From positions 121,036 through 185,035 of the forward strand of contig NZ_JABVXC010000004.1 in assembly GCF_013349955.1 (NCBI RefSeq): DNA of 64,000 nucleotides, in the 5' to 3' direction. Shown in pieces: positions 16,318 through 25,329 of the stretch; positions within the stretch are counted from its first letter, which is position 1; each line of letters starts with the position of its first letter. The notes under the pieces were generated by a model that ran no database searches, was not told the origin of the DNA, and saw only the letters and a program-made list of their open reading frames with translations. This stretch comes from Onishia taeanensis (GTDB lineage Bacteria; Pseudomonadota; Gammaproteobacteria; Pseudomonadales; Halomonadaceae). The position numbers and the translations under genes are program-made.

Positions 16318-17370
16318 CTAGCCGGGGGTGCCGGGCGGCTGAGTGGCTTGGCCGTTCTGGTTGGCTTCTGGCGAAGAGTCGGGGGTGACCGCTTGATCCT
16401 TGACCTCTTCGTACCACAGGTTGTGGTGCTCCTTGGCCCAGGTTTCGTCGACGTAGCCGGTGGTCATGCCTTCCAGGGCGCCTTCGGTGCCGATGGTGCC
16501 GATGTAGATATGCCCAAGGGAAACGGCCGTCAGCGCCAGGGCGCCCAGGGAATGGATGACGTTGGCCCACTGCATGGTATCCCGGCTTTGCCCATAGTTC
16601 GGGAAGTCCATGACCAGGCCACTGGCGATCACCAGAACGCCGGCAGTGGCCAGCAGCCAGAACCAGGCTTTCTCACCGCCGTTGGCGAAGTGGGCGTCGA
16701 CGTGCTCCTTGCCGATCATGCCACCGCCCTTCTTGAACCACTCCCAGTCAGTCTTGTTGGGAATGTTCATTTTCAGGAACTTGGCCAGGATGACGATCAA
16801 AAGGATGCCGAATATCGGTCCCAGGTAGTTATGCAGCAATTTGGTACCAGACATCATGGCGGCCCAGACGGCGTCACCAAACAGGGGGTTGAACACGAAT
16901 TTGCCATACAGCAGGTTGAGTCCGGTCAGCGCCAGAACGACGAACAGTGTCGCGACTGTCCAGTGCAAGGCGCGCTCCAGGGTCGACCAACGTAGCAACT
17001 TGCGACCGCTGCGCGGTTCCTGAAGATCCTTGCGACCGACGATCAAGTAGAACACCAGGATCAGCGCGGCCATGCCGCCCACGGCGATCAGGCCGAAGGG
17101 CGATACCCAACGGTTGCGAATCTGCCGCCAGGTCTCGCCGCTCGGGTTGACCAGGTTGTAGGTGGAGTCGTGGCGCGTGTCGATGAAGTTTTCGCCGCTC
17201 TTCACCTGTCGCCAAATCTCGGCATCGACCGGTGGCACGGCGGTGGCCAGTTCGCCCTCGGTATCGGCGCCCTGAGCCAACGCCTGGCCGGCAAGCAACA
17301 GGCTTGTTACCAGCAGCAGGAGCAGGGTCAGCCGCCGGCCAAGGGCCAGGCATGCGTTGTGGGTGTGCAT
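16318..17370 (-). CDS. fdhI: formate dehydrogenase cytochrome b subunit (gamma)
   Basis: A 350-residue membrane subunit that takes electrons from the iron-sulfur subunit to the quinone pool. It has a cleavable signal (residues 1-32), a periplasmic ~60-residue region with NFIDTRHDSTYNLVNPSGETWRQIRN, then a diheme b-type module. Histidines are seen in TLERALHWTVATLFVVLALTG, TKLLHNYLGPIFG and VIHSLGALALTAVSLGHIYIG, the expected heme-ligand positions. The long N-terminal region marks the FDH3-type gamma subunit rather than the shorter E. coli FdnI. The C-terminus is Pro/Gln/Asn-rich. Confidence 0.92.
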   Translation of the reverse strand: MHTHNACLALGRRLTLLLLLVTSLLLAGQALAQGADTEGELATAVPPVDAEIWRQVKSGENFIDTRHDSTYNLVNPSGETWRQIRNRWVSPFGLIAVGGMAALILVFYLIVGRKDLQEPRSGRKLLRWSTLERALHWTVATLFVVLALTGLNLLYGKFVFNPLFGDAVWAAMMSGTKLLHNYLGPIFGILLIVILAKFLKMNIPNKTDWEWFKKGGGMIGKEHVDAHFANGGEKAWFWLLATAGVLVIASGLVMDFPNYGQSRDTMQWANVIHSLGALALTAVSLGHIYIGTIGTEGALEGMTTGYVDETWAKEHHNLWYEEVKDQAVTPDSSPEANQNGQATQPPGTPG

Positions 17371-17379
17371 AGGGCCTCC

Positions 17380-18006
17380 TTACTCCTGACGGGTCGCATC
17401 AAAGGCGAGGTGATCCATCGAAGTTTGCGGGCCGACTCGCTGGGTTGATGACCAAGCACCATCTTCGTGTCCACGCTGAACCACCCGCTGACGGAAGATG
17501 TCTGCGACTGTCTGGGCATCACCGGCGATCAGCGCCTTGGTGGAGCACATCTCGGCGCATAGCGGCAGTTTGCCTTCATCAATGCGGTTGGCACCGTACT
17601 TCTCGTACTCCTCCTCCTTGGAATCGGCTGGGCCGCCGGCGCAGAAGGTGCACTTGTCCATCTTGCCGCGCTCACCGAAGGCCTCGGTGCCTGGGAACTG
17701 CGGAGCGCCGAAGGGACAGGCGTATAGGCAGTAGCCGCAGCCGATGCACAGATCCTTGTCATGCAGCACGATACCATCGTCGCGTTTGAATAGGGTTTCG
17801 GTCGGGCAGACCGCAATGCAGGGCGCATCGTCGCAGTGCATGCAGGCTACCGAGATCGAGACTTCGGTGGGCTCGCCATCGTTCAGCGTCACCACACGCC
17901 GACGCTGGATACCCCATTCCACTTCGTTGGCGTTCTTGCAGGCGGTCACGCAGCCGTTGCATTCGATGCAGCGTTCTGCGTCACACATGAATTTCATCGT
18001 CGCCAT
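17380..18006 (-). CDS. fdhB: formate dehydrogenase iron-sulfur subunit (beta, FDH3 type)
   Basis: A 208-residue protein with four 4Fe-4S cluster motifs: CDAERCIECNGCVTACK at the N-terminus, CMHCDDAPCIAVCP, CIGCGYCLYACPFG and CTFC...CAEMC. It passes electrons from the molybdenum subunit to cytochrome b. It lacks the C-terminal membrane anchor of E. coli FdnH, as usual for FDH3 forms. The GAGGAG ribosome-binding site is directly preceded by a strong intercistronic hairpin (18020-18041). Confidence 0.94.
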   Translation of the reverse strand: MATMKFMCDAERCIECNGCVTACKNANEVEWGIQRRRVVTLNDGEPTEVSISVACMHCDDAPCIAVCPTETLFKRDDGIVLHDKDLCIGCGYCLYACPFGAPQFPGTEAFGERGKMDKCTFCAGGPADSKEEEYEKYGANRIDEGKLPLCAEMCSTKALIAGDAQTVADIFRQRVVQRGHEDGAWSSTQRVGPQTSMDHLAFDATRQE

Positions 18007-18019
18007 GGTTATCTCCTCA

Positions 18020-18041
18020 CCCCCGGGTCCGGTCCCGGGGG
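18020..18041 (-). other. intercistronic hairpin between fdhA and fdhB
   Basis: A perfect 8-bp GC stem (CCCCCGGG/CCCGGGGG) with a 6-nt loop lies between the fdhA stop and the fdhB ribosome-binding site. No T-run follows, so it is more likely to stabilise or tune the mRNA than to terminate it. Confidence 0.65.
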
Positions 18042-18064
18042 GATCTCTTATAGGTATTCTGGAC

Positions 18065-20923
18065 TCAACTGGCCCGCTCGATGCGGCACAGGGTGCACTT
18101 GGTTTCCTGCATCTGCGTCACGCTGTCGTAGCCATAGGTCGTCGCGGTATTGGCGGCCTCACCCAGTACATAGGGTGCCGAGCCTTCCGGGTAGCGGTCA
18201 TGCAGGTTCTCGCCCTGGAACATGCCGCCGAAGTGGAAGGGCATAAACACCACTTCTCGAGCGACGCGCGGGGTGACCATGGCCTTGACCTTGACGCGTC
18301 CGCCCTCGGCCCCTTCGACCCAGACCATCTCGCCGTCCTTGACCGCGAGATCATTGGCCAATGCCGGATTGATCTCGACGAACATCTCCTGCTGCAGCTC
18401 GGCCAGCCAGGACATCGAGCGAGTCTCTTCGCCACCGCCCTCGTACTCCACCAAGCGGCCCGAGGTCAGAATGATCGGGTAGCGGCCGGTGACATCTTTC
18501 TGCTGAATGCTCTTGTAGAGCGTCGGCAGTCGGTAGTGAGAGGCGACGTCGTCCCAGGTCGGGTAGTCGGTGACCAGGTCGCGCCGGCTGGTATAGAGCG
18601 GTTCGCGATGTTTGGGAATGGGGTCAGGGAAGGTCCAGACGTTACAGCGTGCCTTGGCATTGCCGAAGGGCGCACATTCATGGGCAATGGCCACACGCTG
18701 GATGCCACCGGACAGGTCGGTTTTCCAGTTCTGGCCCTCGGCGGCTTGCTTCTCTGCAGGTGTCAGATCATCCCACCAGCCCAGGTCCTTGAGCATGTCG
18801 GCGGTGAACTCCGGGTAGCCATCATCGAGATCGGAATCCTGGCTGAAGGAGTTGTCGGCCAGCAGCGAGACCCCTTCGCGCTCGATGCCGAAACGCGCAC
18901 GGAACGTCAAACCGCCCTGCGAGACCGGCTTTGAGGTGTCGTAGAGAATCGGCGTACCGGGATGGCGCATCTCGGCAGTGCCCCAGCAGGGCCAGGGCAT
19001 GCCGTAGTAGTCGCCGTCGGCGGGGCCACCCTCGGCCTTCAGGTCATTGAAGCTGAAGGTATGCCAGTTCTGTTGATGCTGCTTGAGGCGCTCCGGGCTC
19101 TGGCCGGTATAACCCACCGTCCACATGCCGCGGTTGAACTCGCGGGTAATGTCTTCGATCAGCGGTTCGGTGCCGTTGACTTCGATGTTCTTGAACAGCT
19201 CGTCGGCAAAGCCCAGCTTGCGAGCCAAGAGGTACATGATCTCGTGGTCTGGCTTGGATTCGAAGCTCGGCTCGATGACTCGATCGCGCCACTGAATGGA
19301 GCGATTGGTGGCGGTCACGCTTCCGTAGGTCTCGAACTGTGTGCTGGCCGGCAGCAAGTAGACACCGTCGGTGCGTCCGTTCATAACGGCCGCCACGGTC
19401 GGGTAGGGATCGACGATGACCATCATCTCGAGCTGTTGCATGGCCTTCTGCATTTCCGGCCCGCGGGTCTGTGAGTTGACCGCATGGCCCCAGTAGAACA
19501 TCGCCTTGAGCTTGGCGCGCTGGGAGATCTGGTCTTCTTGTTCGAGCACGCCGTCGATCCAGCGAGAGACGGTGATGCCGCTGGAGTACATCGGCTTGCC
19601 GTCGGCGTAGTCGGACTGATCGAAGCGACTCTTGAGCCACTCGTAGTCCAGGCCCCAGACATCGGCCCAATGCTTCCAGGCGCCCTCAGCGAGGCCGTAG
19701 TAGCCCGGCAGCGAGTGTGACATCAGGCCCAGGTCGGTGGCGCCCTGAACGTTGTCGTGGCCACGGAAGATGTTGGCCCCACCACCGGATTTGCCGATGT
19801 TGCCGAGTGCCAGTTCGAGGATGCAGTAGGCACGCGTATTGTTATTGCCGGTGGTGTGCTGGGTGCCACCCATGCACCAGACCACGCAGCCGGGGCGGTT
19901 ATCGGCGATGGTTTTGGCGGTGTCATACATGGCCGCCTCGGGCACACCGGTGATGTTCTCGACCACGTCAGGTGAATAGGCCGCGACTTCGGCGCGGACT
20001 TCTTCCATGGCATAGACGCGCTGGTTGATGTATTCGCTATCTTCCCAGCCGTTCTCGAAGATGTGCCACAAAAGGCCCCAGATGAAGGCGACATCGGAAC
20101 CGGGACGCAGGCGCACATATTTGTTCGCCTTGGCGGCGGTGCGTGTGAAGCGCGGGTCGACGACGATGATCTGTGCTTTGCTACGCTCCTTGGCCAGCAG
20201 GATATGCTGCATGGCGACCGGGTGGGCTTCGCTTGGGTTCGAGCCGATGAACAGGATCGACTTGCTGTTCTGGAGGTCGTTCAGCGAGTTGGTCATCGCT
20301 CCGTAGCCCCAGGTGTTGGCAACCCCGGCAACGGTGGTCGAGTGACAGATGCGCGCTTGGTGGTCGGTATTGTTGGTGCCGGCCAGGGCGGCGAACTTGC
20401 GCATCAAGTAGGCTTGTTCGTTGTTGAATTTGGCCGAGCCCAGCCAATAGATGCTATCTGGGCTGTAGGCTTCGCTGAGCTCGAGGACCTTGTTGCCGAT
20501 TTCTTCGATGGCGTCGTCCCAGGAGAGTCGCTGCCATTCGCCACCGACCAGCTTCATTGGATACTTGAGGCGACGGGTGGAATGGCCGTGCTCACGCAGC
20601 GAGGCGCCCTTGGCGCAGTGGGCGCCGCGGTTGATGGGGTGATCGAAGGCCGGCTCCTGGTGCGTCCAGATGCCTTCCTGAACCTCGGCATAGACGCCAC
20701 AGCCGACCGAGCAGTGTGAGCAGATGGTGCGTTTGGTTTCCACCGGTGAATCAAGGACCGGTGTCTTGTCGGCGGCATCCGCCGAGCGGACCATCGAATG
20801 GCCCATGAAGCCCGCGCTGGCGATGCCACCCGTGGCGAGGGCGCTGCGCTGCATAAACTGCCGGCGGGAAATGCCCAGGCCATTGCCGGCCTTGGCGGTG
20901 TTGGAAGTACGCGTCAATCGCAT
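18065..20923 (-). CDS. fdhA: formate dehydrogenase catalytic subunit (alpha), periplasmic, cysteine-containing
   Basis: A 952-residue molybdopterin oxidoreductase that oxidises formate to CO2. The twin-arginine signal SRRQFMQ (Arg20-Arg21) directs folded export. The 4Fe-4S motif C68xxC71xxxC75...C103 follows. The active-site residue is cysteine (ARICHSTT, Cys193), not selenocysteine, so no UGA recoding is needed. Molybdopterin-binding stretches include WGYGAMTNSLNDLQNSKSI and MGGTQHTTGNNNTRAYC. It is the FDH3 type and heads the fdhA-fdhB-fdhI transcript, with the TAT peptide gene 35 nt upstream. Confidence 0.95.
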   Translation of the reverse strand: MRLTRTSNTAKAGNGLGISRRQFMQRSALATGGIASAGFMGHSMVRSADAADKTPVLDSPVETKRTICSHCSVGCGVYAEVQEGIWTHQEPAFDHPINRGAHCAKGASLREHGHSTRRLKYPMKLVGGEWQRLSWDDAIEEIGNKVLELSEAYSPDSIYWLGSAKFNNEQAYLMRKFAALAGTNNTDHQARICHSTTVAGVANTWGYGAMTNSLNDLQNSKSILFIGSNPSEAHPVAMQHILLAKERSKAQIIVVDPRFTRTAAKANKYVRLRPGSDVAFIWGLLWHIFENGWEDSEYINQRVYAMEEVRAEVAAYSPDVVENITGVPEAAMYDTAKTIADNRPGCVVWCMGGTQHTTGNNNTRAYCILELALGNIGKSGGGANIFRGHDNVQGATDLGLMSHSLPGYYGLAEGAWKHWADVWGLDYEWLKSRFDQSDYADGKPMYSSGITVSRWIDGVLEQEDQISQRAKLKAMFYWGHAVNSQTRGPEMQKAMQQLEMMVIVDPYPTVAAVMNGRTDGVYLLPASTQFETYGSVTATNRSIQWRDRVIEPSFESKPDHEIMYLLARKLGFADELFKNIEVNGTEPLIEDITREFNRGMWTVGYTGQSPERLKQHQQNWHTFSFNDLKAEGGPADGDYYGMPWPCWGTAEMRHPGTPILYDTSKPVSQGGLTFRARFGIEREGVSLLADNSFSQDSDLDDGYPEFTADMLKDLGWWDDLTPAEKQAAEGQNWKTDLSGGIQRVAIAHECAPFGNAKARCNVWTFPDPIPKHREPLYTSRRDLVTDYPTWDDVASHYRLPTLYKSIQQKDVTGRYPIILTSGRLVEYEGGGEETRSMSWLAELQQEMFVEINPALANDLAVKDGEMVWVEGAEGGRVKVKAMVTPRVAREVVFMPFHFGGMFQGENLHDRYPEGSAPYVLGEAANTATTYGYDSVTQMQETKCTLCRIERAS

Positions 20924-20958
20924 GGTGTCGATCCTCTTGGCCGAAAGTGCAGTCCGGG

Positions 20959-21159
20959 TTAGTCGCGCAAGGTGGCGTAATAACGGCGGATGTGGTCGGT
21001 CTCTCGATAGCCGCGAGGCGCGTCAGGGGCAGTCGACGGTGTGGCCTTTGCCTGAACCAGGGGGGGTTGTCCGATCGCGAAAATGGCGCCGGCCGCTGCG
21101 GTGCCCGTGCCGACCGTTTTCAGGAAGAGGCGACGCTGTGGGTTGTGATGTTGTGCCAT
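20959..21159 (-). CDS. small twin-arginine-signal protein of the formate dehydrogenase locus
   Basis: A 66-residue protein that is mostly a TAT signal (PQRRLFLKTVGTGTAAAGAIFAIGQ) followed by ~30 polar residues (YRETDHIRRYYATLRD). Proteins like this regularly stand before fdhA in FDH3-type clusters and are thought to be a small export-linked accessory or subunit; the function is not proven. An AGAGGAG ribosome-binding site precedes the ATG. Being only 35 nt from fdhA, it is surely cotranscribed. Confidence 0.85.
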   Translation of the reverse strand: MAQHHNPQRRLFLKTVGTGTAAAGAIFAIGQPPLVQAKATPSTAPDAPRGYRETDHIRRYYATLRD

Positions 21160-21221
21160 GGTTCACTCCTCTGCGATCCGGATCTTTTTGCCCGGCATCG
21201 TTATTAAGCAGTTCTGCTTGT

Positions 21222-21938
21222 TTAGTTATCGGTCATGTCAGGTGTGGGATTAGCGGAACATGTATCCGGGGTAATGACTCTCACTGGCTGTCGAGCGACC
21301 TCGTCTGTCTGATGACGATGCTCCTCACTCATGAAGGCGCTGCCTAACGCTCCCAGATGCGCGTAGAAAGGGGTGTCTACCGCCGCTAGGTCATCGAAGC
21401 AGCGCGACGCCCAAGGAGCGAGGTGAGCCATGAAGAAGGGGGCGGCTTCGTCTTGTTGGCCGTCATCCAGGAGCATGGCCATGGTCTCGCATACGGCGGC
21501 GAGGTGGTCCTCGGGATCGTGGCACTCTTCCGCTCGGCTGATGCCGAGGCGGCGCAGATCTCGGCGCAGTGCCAGCAACGCCTCATCCATCAGGTTGCCT
21601 TGCCGATACCAGGAGGCATAAGGGGTGATCTCTCCCTGGACGACGCCCACTAGGTGGCGAAAATGCGCCGCCGAGAGCTTCTTGACGAGCGCTTCCTGAG
21701 GCATTCCTGGTGTTCCCGCAGACTGGATCAATGCTGTCCAGCGCTTAGCCAGGGTGCTGCCATCGGCATCGGCGTCGAGCGCTGAAAGCCACGTCAGAAG
21801 CTCCGCCGAAGGCGGTTCACGCAGCAGTCTCGCCAATAGCCGATAGATGTCGGCACGCAGGGCGTCTGTGTCTTCTTTAGTGCCTTCATGCGCGCCTTCC
21901 TGCGTATCAGGCCGGGTCGTCGCTGAGGTATCGTTCAT
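21222..21938 (-). CDS. TorD/DmsD-family molybdoenzyme chaperone
   Basis: A 238-residue all-helical cytosolic chaperone. It matches the TorD family through DALRADIYRLLARLLREPPSAELL, the conserved YASWYRQGNLMDEALLALRRDLRRLG (the Y-x-S-Y/F region) and ECHDPEDHLAAVCETMAMLL (the E-x-x-D-H motif). Such chaperones bind the TAT signal of the catalytic subunit and hold it until cofactor is inserted, here presumably fdhA. The N-terminal ~25 and C-terminal ~30 residues are low in structure. Confidence 0.88.
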   Translation of the reverse strand: MNDTSATTRPDTQEGAHEGTKEDTDALRADIYRLLARLLREPPSAELLTWLSALDADADGSTLAKRWTALIQSAGTPGMPQEALVKKLSAAHFRHLVGVVQGEITPYASWYRQGNLMDEALLALRRDLRRLGISRAEECHDPEDHLAAVCETMAMLLDDGQQDEAAPFFMAHLAPWASRCFDDLAAVDTPFYAHLGALGSAFMSEEHRHQTDEVARQPVRVITPDTCSANPTPDMTDN

Positions 21939-22034
21939 GGCGTTACCTTGTTTTCAAAACCGTCGCATCAAAACCGTCTTCTGGAGCGTTACTGAGATTG
22001 TCATCTTCAAGAGTGGCGCCACATCGTGCTTCAA

Positions 22035-23840
22035 CTAGATCTTCAGCTGTGATTCGGGGTCATTGGCCAGGCCCTGCCAGACGTCCTTGACCCGACAGTC
22101 TTCACACATTTCCAGGCGAGCCATGGCGTCACCTGCAAAGTAGGGATGATCGGCAAGCTTGGACTTGATGGCGGCGATAGCGCTGGCACTGGCGAAGGGC
22201 TTACCGCAACGAATGCAGGGGAATGCGTCTTCCTGCTTGCGAATCTGGCGTGCTTCACGCTCTGGGGCTGCCAGGAAACCCGGCATCAGGCGAATGGCAT
22301 CTTCCGGGCAGGTCTCTTCGCAGAGGCCGCACTGCACGCAGTCTGCCTCACGGAAACTCAGCTCGGGGGAGGTGCGCCCGCCGGCGAGAGCCGGTGTTGG
22401 GCATACCGCGACACAACCCAGGCAGAGTGTGCAGGCATCGTTGTCTACGACCACATCACCGAAGGGCGCGCCCTGCGGCATGGCATGGCGCTCCCCGCTG
22501 GGCTGTCCTGCTGCGGCGAGGTGGGCCAGAGTGGCATTGAGACGCGCGCGCTTGCCGTGCTCACTGGCCTCGGCCTTTGGCGCATCCTGTCCGGGCGTAT
22601 CGTGGTCGGGCGTCACAGTGCGATCGGGTAGGGAGAGCGCTGCCAATGAGGGCAGGGCATCTCGGCTTTCGCTGTCGCCAGGTTCTATCAAGCACAAGCG
22701 GCGAGTGTCATGGCCGAGCGCTTCGAGCAGGGTGGTGGCCTGACGATACTGATCGTCGATCAGGGTTCTCAGGCTTGGCGGCAGGCTGTCGGTCAGTTGA
22801 ATGCGGACCTCGGCGGCTCCGGCGGCGAGGGCTGCCAGCCAATGATCCTGTCCCGCTGCGCCAAGCTCCTCGAGAGGCACATCCAGCACATGGCCCGCCG
22901 GGGCCGGCGATTCAGTCGAAAGGAAGCTGGCCTCGGCGAAGCGCACCACCGGTGCCTGTCCCCCCGCAAGGCGATACGCGTCGAGCAGACGCTCGACATA
23001 GGCTTGCTGGTCAACAGGAGGCGGCAGCCGATACTGGATGGCCCCGGTCGGGCAGGCGCTGGTGCAACTGCCGGCGCCATGGCAGCGCATCGGATCGATT
23101 TCGATCCAGGACTCGATACGTCCCGACTGGCGTGACAGGGCGTCTGCGGGGCAGACCTCAAGGCAGCGGGTACAGCCGGTCTTGCCACTACTATCATGGG
23201 CACAGATGTCATGATCGATGTGGAAATAACGCGGCTTGGCGAATTCGCCGACCTGTTCAGGAAGGTCATTGATGACCTGCCGGCACTCCTCTGTGCCCCA
23301 GAGAGTGGCGCTGTAACCGGGGGGGGGGAGTTCCAGCGCGAGCGTGGGAGGCGTGCCCAGATCAAGCACCAGATCGAAATGCGCGCGACCAAGGCTCGCC
23401 TTGGCAAGGTCGATCTCTCCGTCATCGTGGGGCAGAGTGAGGGTGAACTTGCCGAGATAGCCGGTGAGGTGCCAGCGGTGGGCCTGATGCACCGACAGAA
23501 ATGCGGTGTCTTCTAGAAGCCTCTCAAGCTGGGCGTTATCTTCACCATCCTCTCCGAGGTTCTCAGCCGGTGCATGTGTCTCTTCGAGGTCTGCGGTGCT
23601 GGCGTCGGTCGCATGTGCGGTTACCAGCAGCGTGATCGAGGCAAGGCCACGACCCTTCAACTCACGGGCCGCTCGGCGACCTGTCAGTTCGTCGGCAATG
23701 ATTATCAAGTGACCATCGCTTGAATAGGTGACGCTCTCAGGCGTGAGGTTGGCAGGCCAGGAGATACGGGAGTGCGCAGTATCCCGTGCTGCCAGGTTCT
23801 GATCGGCATCCAGCGGGGTCAGGTCGATGCACTGATTCAT
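22035..23840 (-). CDS. multi-cluster 4Fe-4S polyferredoxin of the formate dehydrogenase locus
   Basis: A 601-residue cytosolic iron-sulfur protein. The N-terminal ~170 residues carry no cysteine clusters. Then come CTRCLEVCPADAL and CHGAGSCTSACPTGAIQ (~residues 220-270), a ~170-residue middle part, CTLCLGCVAVCPTPAL and CVQCGLCEETCPEDAIR (~470-520), and a C-terminal zinc-ribbon-like pair CIRCGKPF...CEDCR. This layout is a regular companion of FDH3-type formate dehydrogenase genes; it may supply electrons or help assemble the enzyme, but its role is not settled. An AT-rich region with two inverted repeats lies upstream. Confidence 0.85.
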   Translation of the reverse strand: MNQCIDLTPLDADQNLAARDTAHSRISWPANLTPESVTYSSDGHLIIIADELTGRRAARELKGRGLASITLLVTAHATDASTADLEETHAPAENLGEDGEDNAQLERLLEDTAFLSVHQAHRWHLTGYLGKFTLTLPHDDGEIDLAKASLGRAHFDLVLDLGTPPTLALELPPPGYSATLWGTEECRQVINDLPEQVGEFAKPRYFHIDHDICAHDSSGKTGCTRCLEVCPADALSRQSGRIESWIEIDPMRCHGAGSCTSACPTGAIQYRLPPPVDQQAYVERLLDAYRLAGGQAPVVRFAEASFLSTESPAPAGHVLDVPLEELGAAGQDHWLAALAAGAAEVRIQLTDSLPPSLRTLIDDQYRQATTLLEALGHDTRRLCLIEPGDSESRDALPSLAALSLPDRTVTPDHDTPGQDAPKAEASEHGKRARLNATLAHLAAAGQPSGERHAMPQGAPFGDVVVDNDACTLCLGCVAVCPTPALAGGRTSPELSFREADCVQCGLCEETCPEDAIRLMPGFLAAPEREARQIRKQEDAFPCIRCGKPFASASAIAAIKSKLADHPYFAGDAMARLEMCEDCRVKDVWQGLANDPESQLKI

Positions 23841-23900
23841 GTAGCCTCAACGGTCAGGAGCAAATTTTTACTTAATTTTCGTCGGTTAACCCAGTCAGCG

Positions 23901-23952
23901 CCAATCCTCATTGGTCTAAACTTAGCGCTAATATAGCTATCGATCCGATAGC
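23901..23952. promoter_or_regulatory. two inverted repeats upstream of the polyferredoxin gene
   Basis: In the 137-nt AT-rich gap between the polyferredoxin start and the DUF3306 stop lie CCAAT-CCTC-ATTGG (23901-23914) and GCTATCG-ATC-CGATAGC (23936-23952). Both are plausible protein-binding sites for the promoter that drives the polyferredoxin and chaperone genes. I recognise neither as a standard FNR or NarL site. Confidence 0.4.
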
Positions 23953-23977
23953 ATTCAGCTATTCTTTTGACGCTCTG

Positions 23978-24655
23978 TCAGGTTCGGCCTTTCTCTGGCA
24001 ACGGTGGCTTGGCCTCATTCGTCCCGTGGCCTTTGGCGTGGGCCTCTTCTTGCGACCCTTGTTCGGCGTGGCGGGGAGTGGACTCGCTTGTCACTTCATC
24101 GGCCGCTTGAGCCTGGTCGTCGGACAGTGAGCCGTCACCGGCCTCGGGCGTGTCTTCGCGCTTGGCCTCTGTCGTTTCAGCCGGCTCACTGATGTCGTGC
24201 TCTGCTTGCTCCGGCTCACGCTGGGTATCTTCCACCTTGTCAGAGGGTTGACGCGTCCACTCCCGCAGCCGGTCGGCGACTTCCTGCGAGAGGCTCTTGA
24301 GCTGGCGATAATCGTCATCGTAGTCGTTGAGTCCGTCGCGATGGTGATAGTGGTCTGCGGCAAACATGCGTTTCAGCGCACGACGGCGGACCTCGCGGCT
24401 GACGCCATGGGCCAGGTAGGCGGTGAGATCGCTGCCTGGGGGTAGGGTGGCCGGATCGGGTAGCTCTTCGATGGCCTCCTGGGACGGCGTTGCCTGGCTG
24501 TCCTCAGCCGACTCATGGTCGCTGACGCTATCCTTGTGGATTGCGCCATCGTGAACCGCCCCTTCCTTGTCTGGTGTGAAGGCTCGTTCTGACGTCTGCC
24601 CGTCAGTTGGTTCAAGACCACGCTTGCGCTGTGACCAGCGAGAAAAACGCGTCAT
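23978..24655 (-). CDS. DUF3306 domain protein of the formate dehydrogenase locus
   Basis: A 225-residue protein starting MTRFSRWSQRKRGLE, the DUF3306 signature, followed by an acidic variable part and the conserved core DLTAYLAHGVSREVRRRALKRMFAADHYHHRDGLNDYDDDY (~95-135). The remaining ~90 residues are very acidic and probably disordered, in keeping with a halophile. The ATG at 24655 overlaps the DUF3305 stop by ATGA. The function is unknown; the family is found almost only in formate dehydrogenase clusters. Confidence 0.85.
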   Translation of the reverse strand: MTRFSRWSQRKRGLEPTDGQTSERAFTPDKEGAVHDGAIHKDSVSDHESAEDSQATPSQEAIEELPDPATLPPGSDLTAYLAHGVSREVRRRALKRMFAADHYHHRDGLNDYDDDYRQLKSLSQEVADRLREWTRQPSDKVEDTQREPEQAEHDISEPAETTEAKREDTPEAGDGSLSDDQAQAADEVTSESTPRHAEQGSQEEAHAKGHGTNEAKPPLPEKGRT

Positions 24656-25098
24656 GCCTGGTTCTCCTGAGCGCGCCCGGCGCCCTTGCGCTTTTTCTTG
24701 CGGCCTTCGACAGGCGCTTCGCCATGATGGGCGAGATAGGCCTCCAGCCACAGCTGGATGGCGACCGGCATGGCTACCTCGAGTACCTGCTGCTCGCCAT
24801 CCATCCAGCCTGCCGCCACTTCCTGACTGGCCGTCAAGGCGGTGGGATCGGGAGTTTGTCCCGAGAACCCGGCACGCACGAATAGTCGCGGGCTAGGCGA
24901 GCCGAGGTTGAACCGGTAGGCCGCACGTTCGGTCATGTAGAGTTGCAACGCCAGCACCTGGGGGCCGGTATTGCCCGGTGCGAGGTCATGAATACGCCAC
25001 TGGGTCGCGGTGAACCCTTTGATGCGCTTTTGTTCGGGAACGAGGCTAAAGCTTAGGTGCTTGCGACTGATGGGGGCGGTCGTGTCAGGGGAGCTCAT
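24652..25098 (-). CDS. DUF3305 domain protein of the formate dehydrogenase locus
   Basis: A ~148-residue protein with the DUF3305 core LSFSLVPEQKRIKGFTATQWRIHDLAPG and YMTERAAYRFNLGSPSPRLFVRAG. The C-terminus is a basic KKKRKG tail. The ATG at 25098 is taken as the start; a GTG five codons earlier (25113) is an alternative and neither has a strong ribosome-binding site. It heads the DUF3305-DUF3306 pair and is divergent from fdhD. The function is unknown, probably in assembly or regulation of formate dehydrogenase. Confidence 0.82.
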   Translation of the reverse strand: MSSPDTTAPISRKHLSFSLVPEQKRIKGFTATQWRIHDLAPGNTGPQVLALQLYMTERAAYRFNLGSPSPRLFVRAGFSGQTPDPTALTASQEVAAGWMDGEQQVLEVAMPVAIQLWLEAYLAHHGEAPVEGRKKKRKGAGRAQENQA

Positions 25099-25329
25099 GG
25101 CGAGGCGACTCACTTCAGGACTTCTTGAAAACGTATGTTGGAAATTATGAAGACGCTGTGCCTATGCAGGGGCGCCTTATCTCAGGTCGCCAAAGGCGGC
25201 GGTCAGATACAGACAGTAGGCGCCTCGAATGCAATGATGGTCAATATGGTGCAGTTAACGCTGAACTGATTCGTTATTTGCGCGGTGCTGCCCTAGCGGC
25301 TTGCCGCGCTTGTCGCCAAGGAGCGATGC

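Noticed and set aside
17744-18934. 396-codon plus-strand open frame over fdhB/fdhA
   Set aside because: Antisense shadow of two genes with clear cofactor-binding motifs.
18065-20923. Selenocysteine formate dehydrogenase
   Set aside because: The active-site codon gives Cys193 and the frame has no internal TGA.
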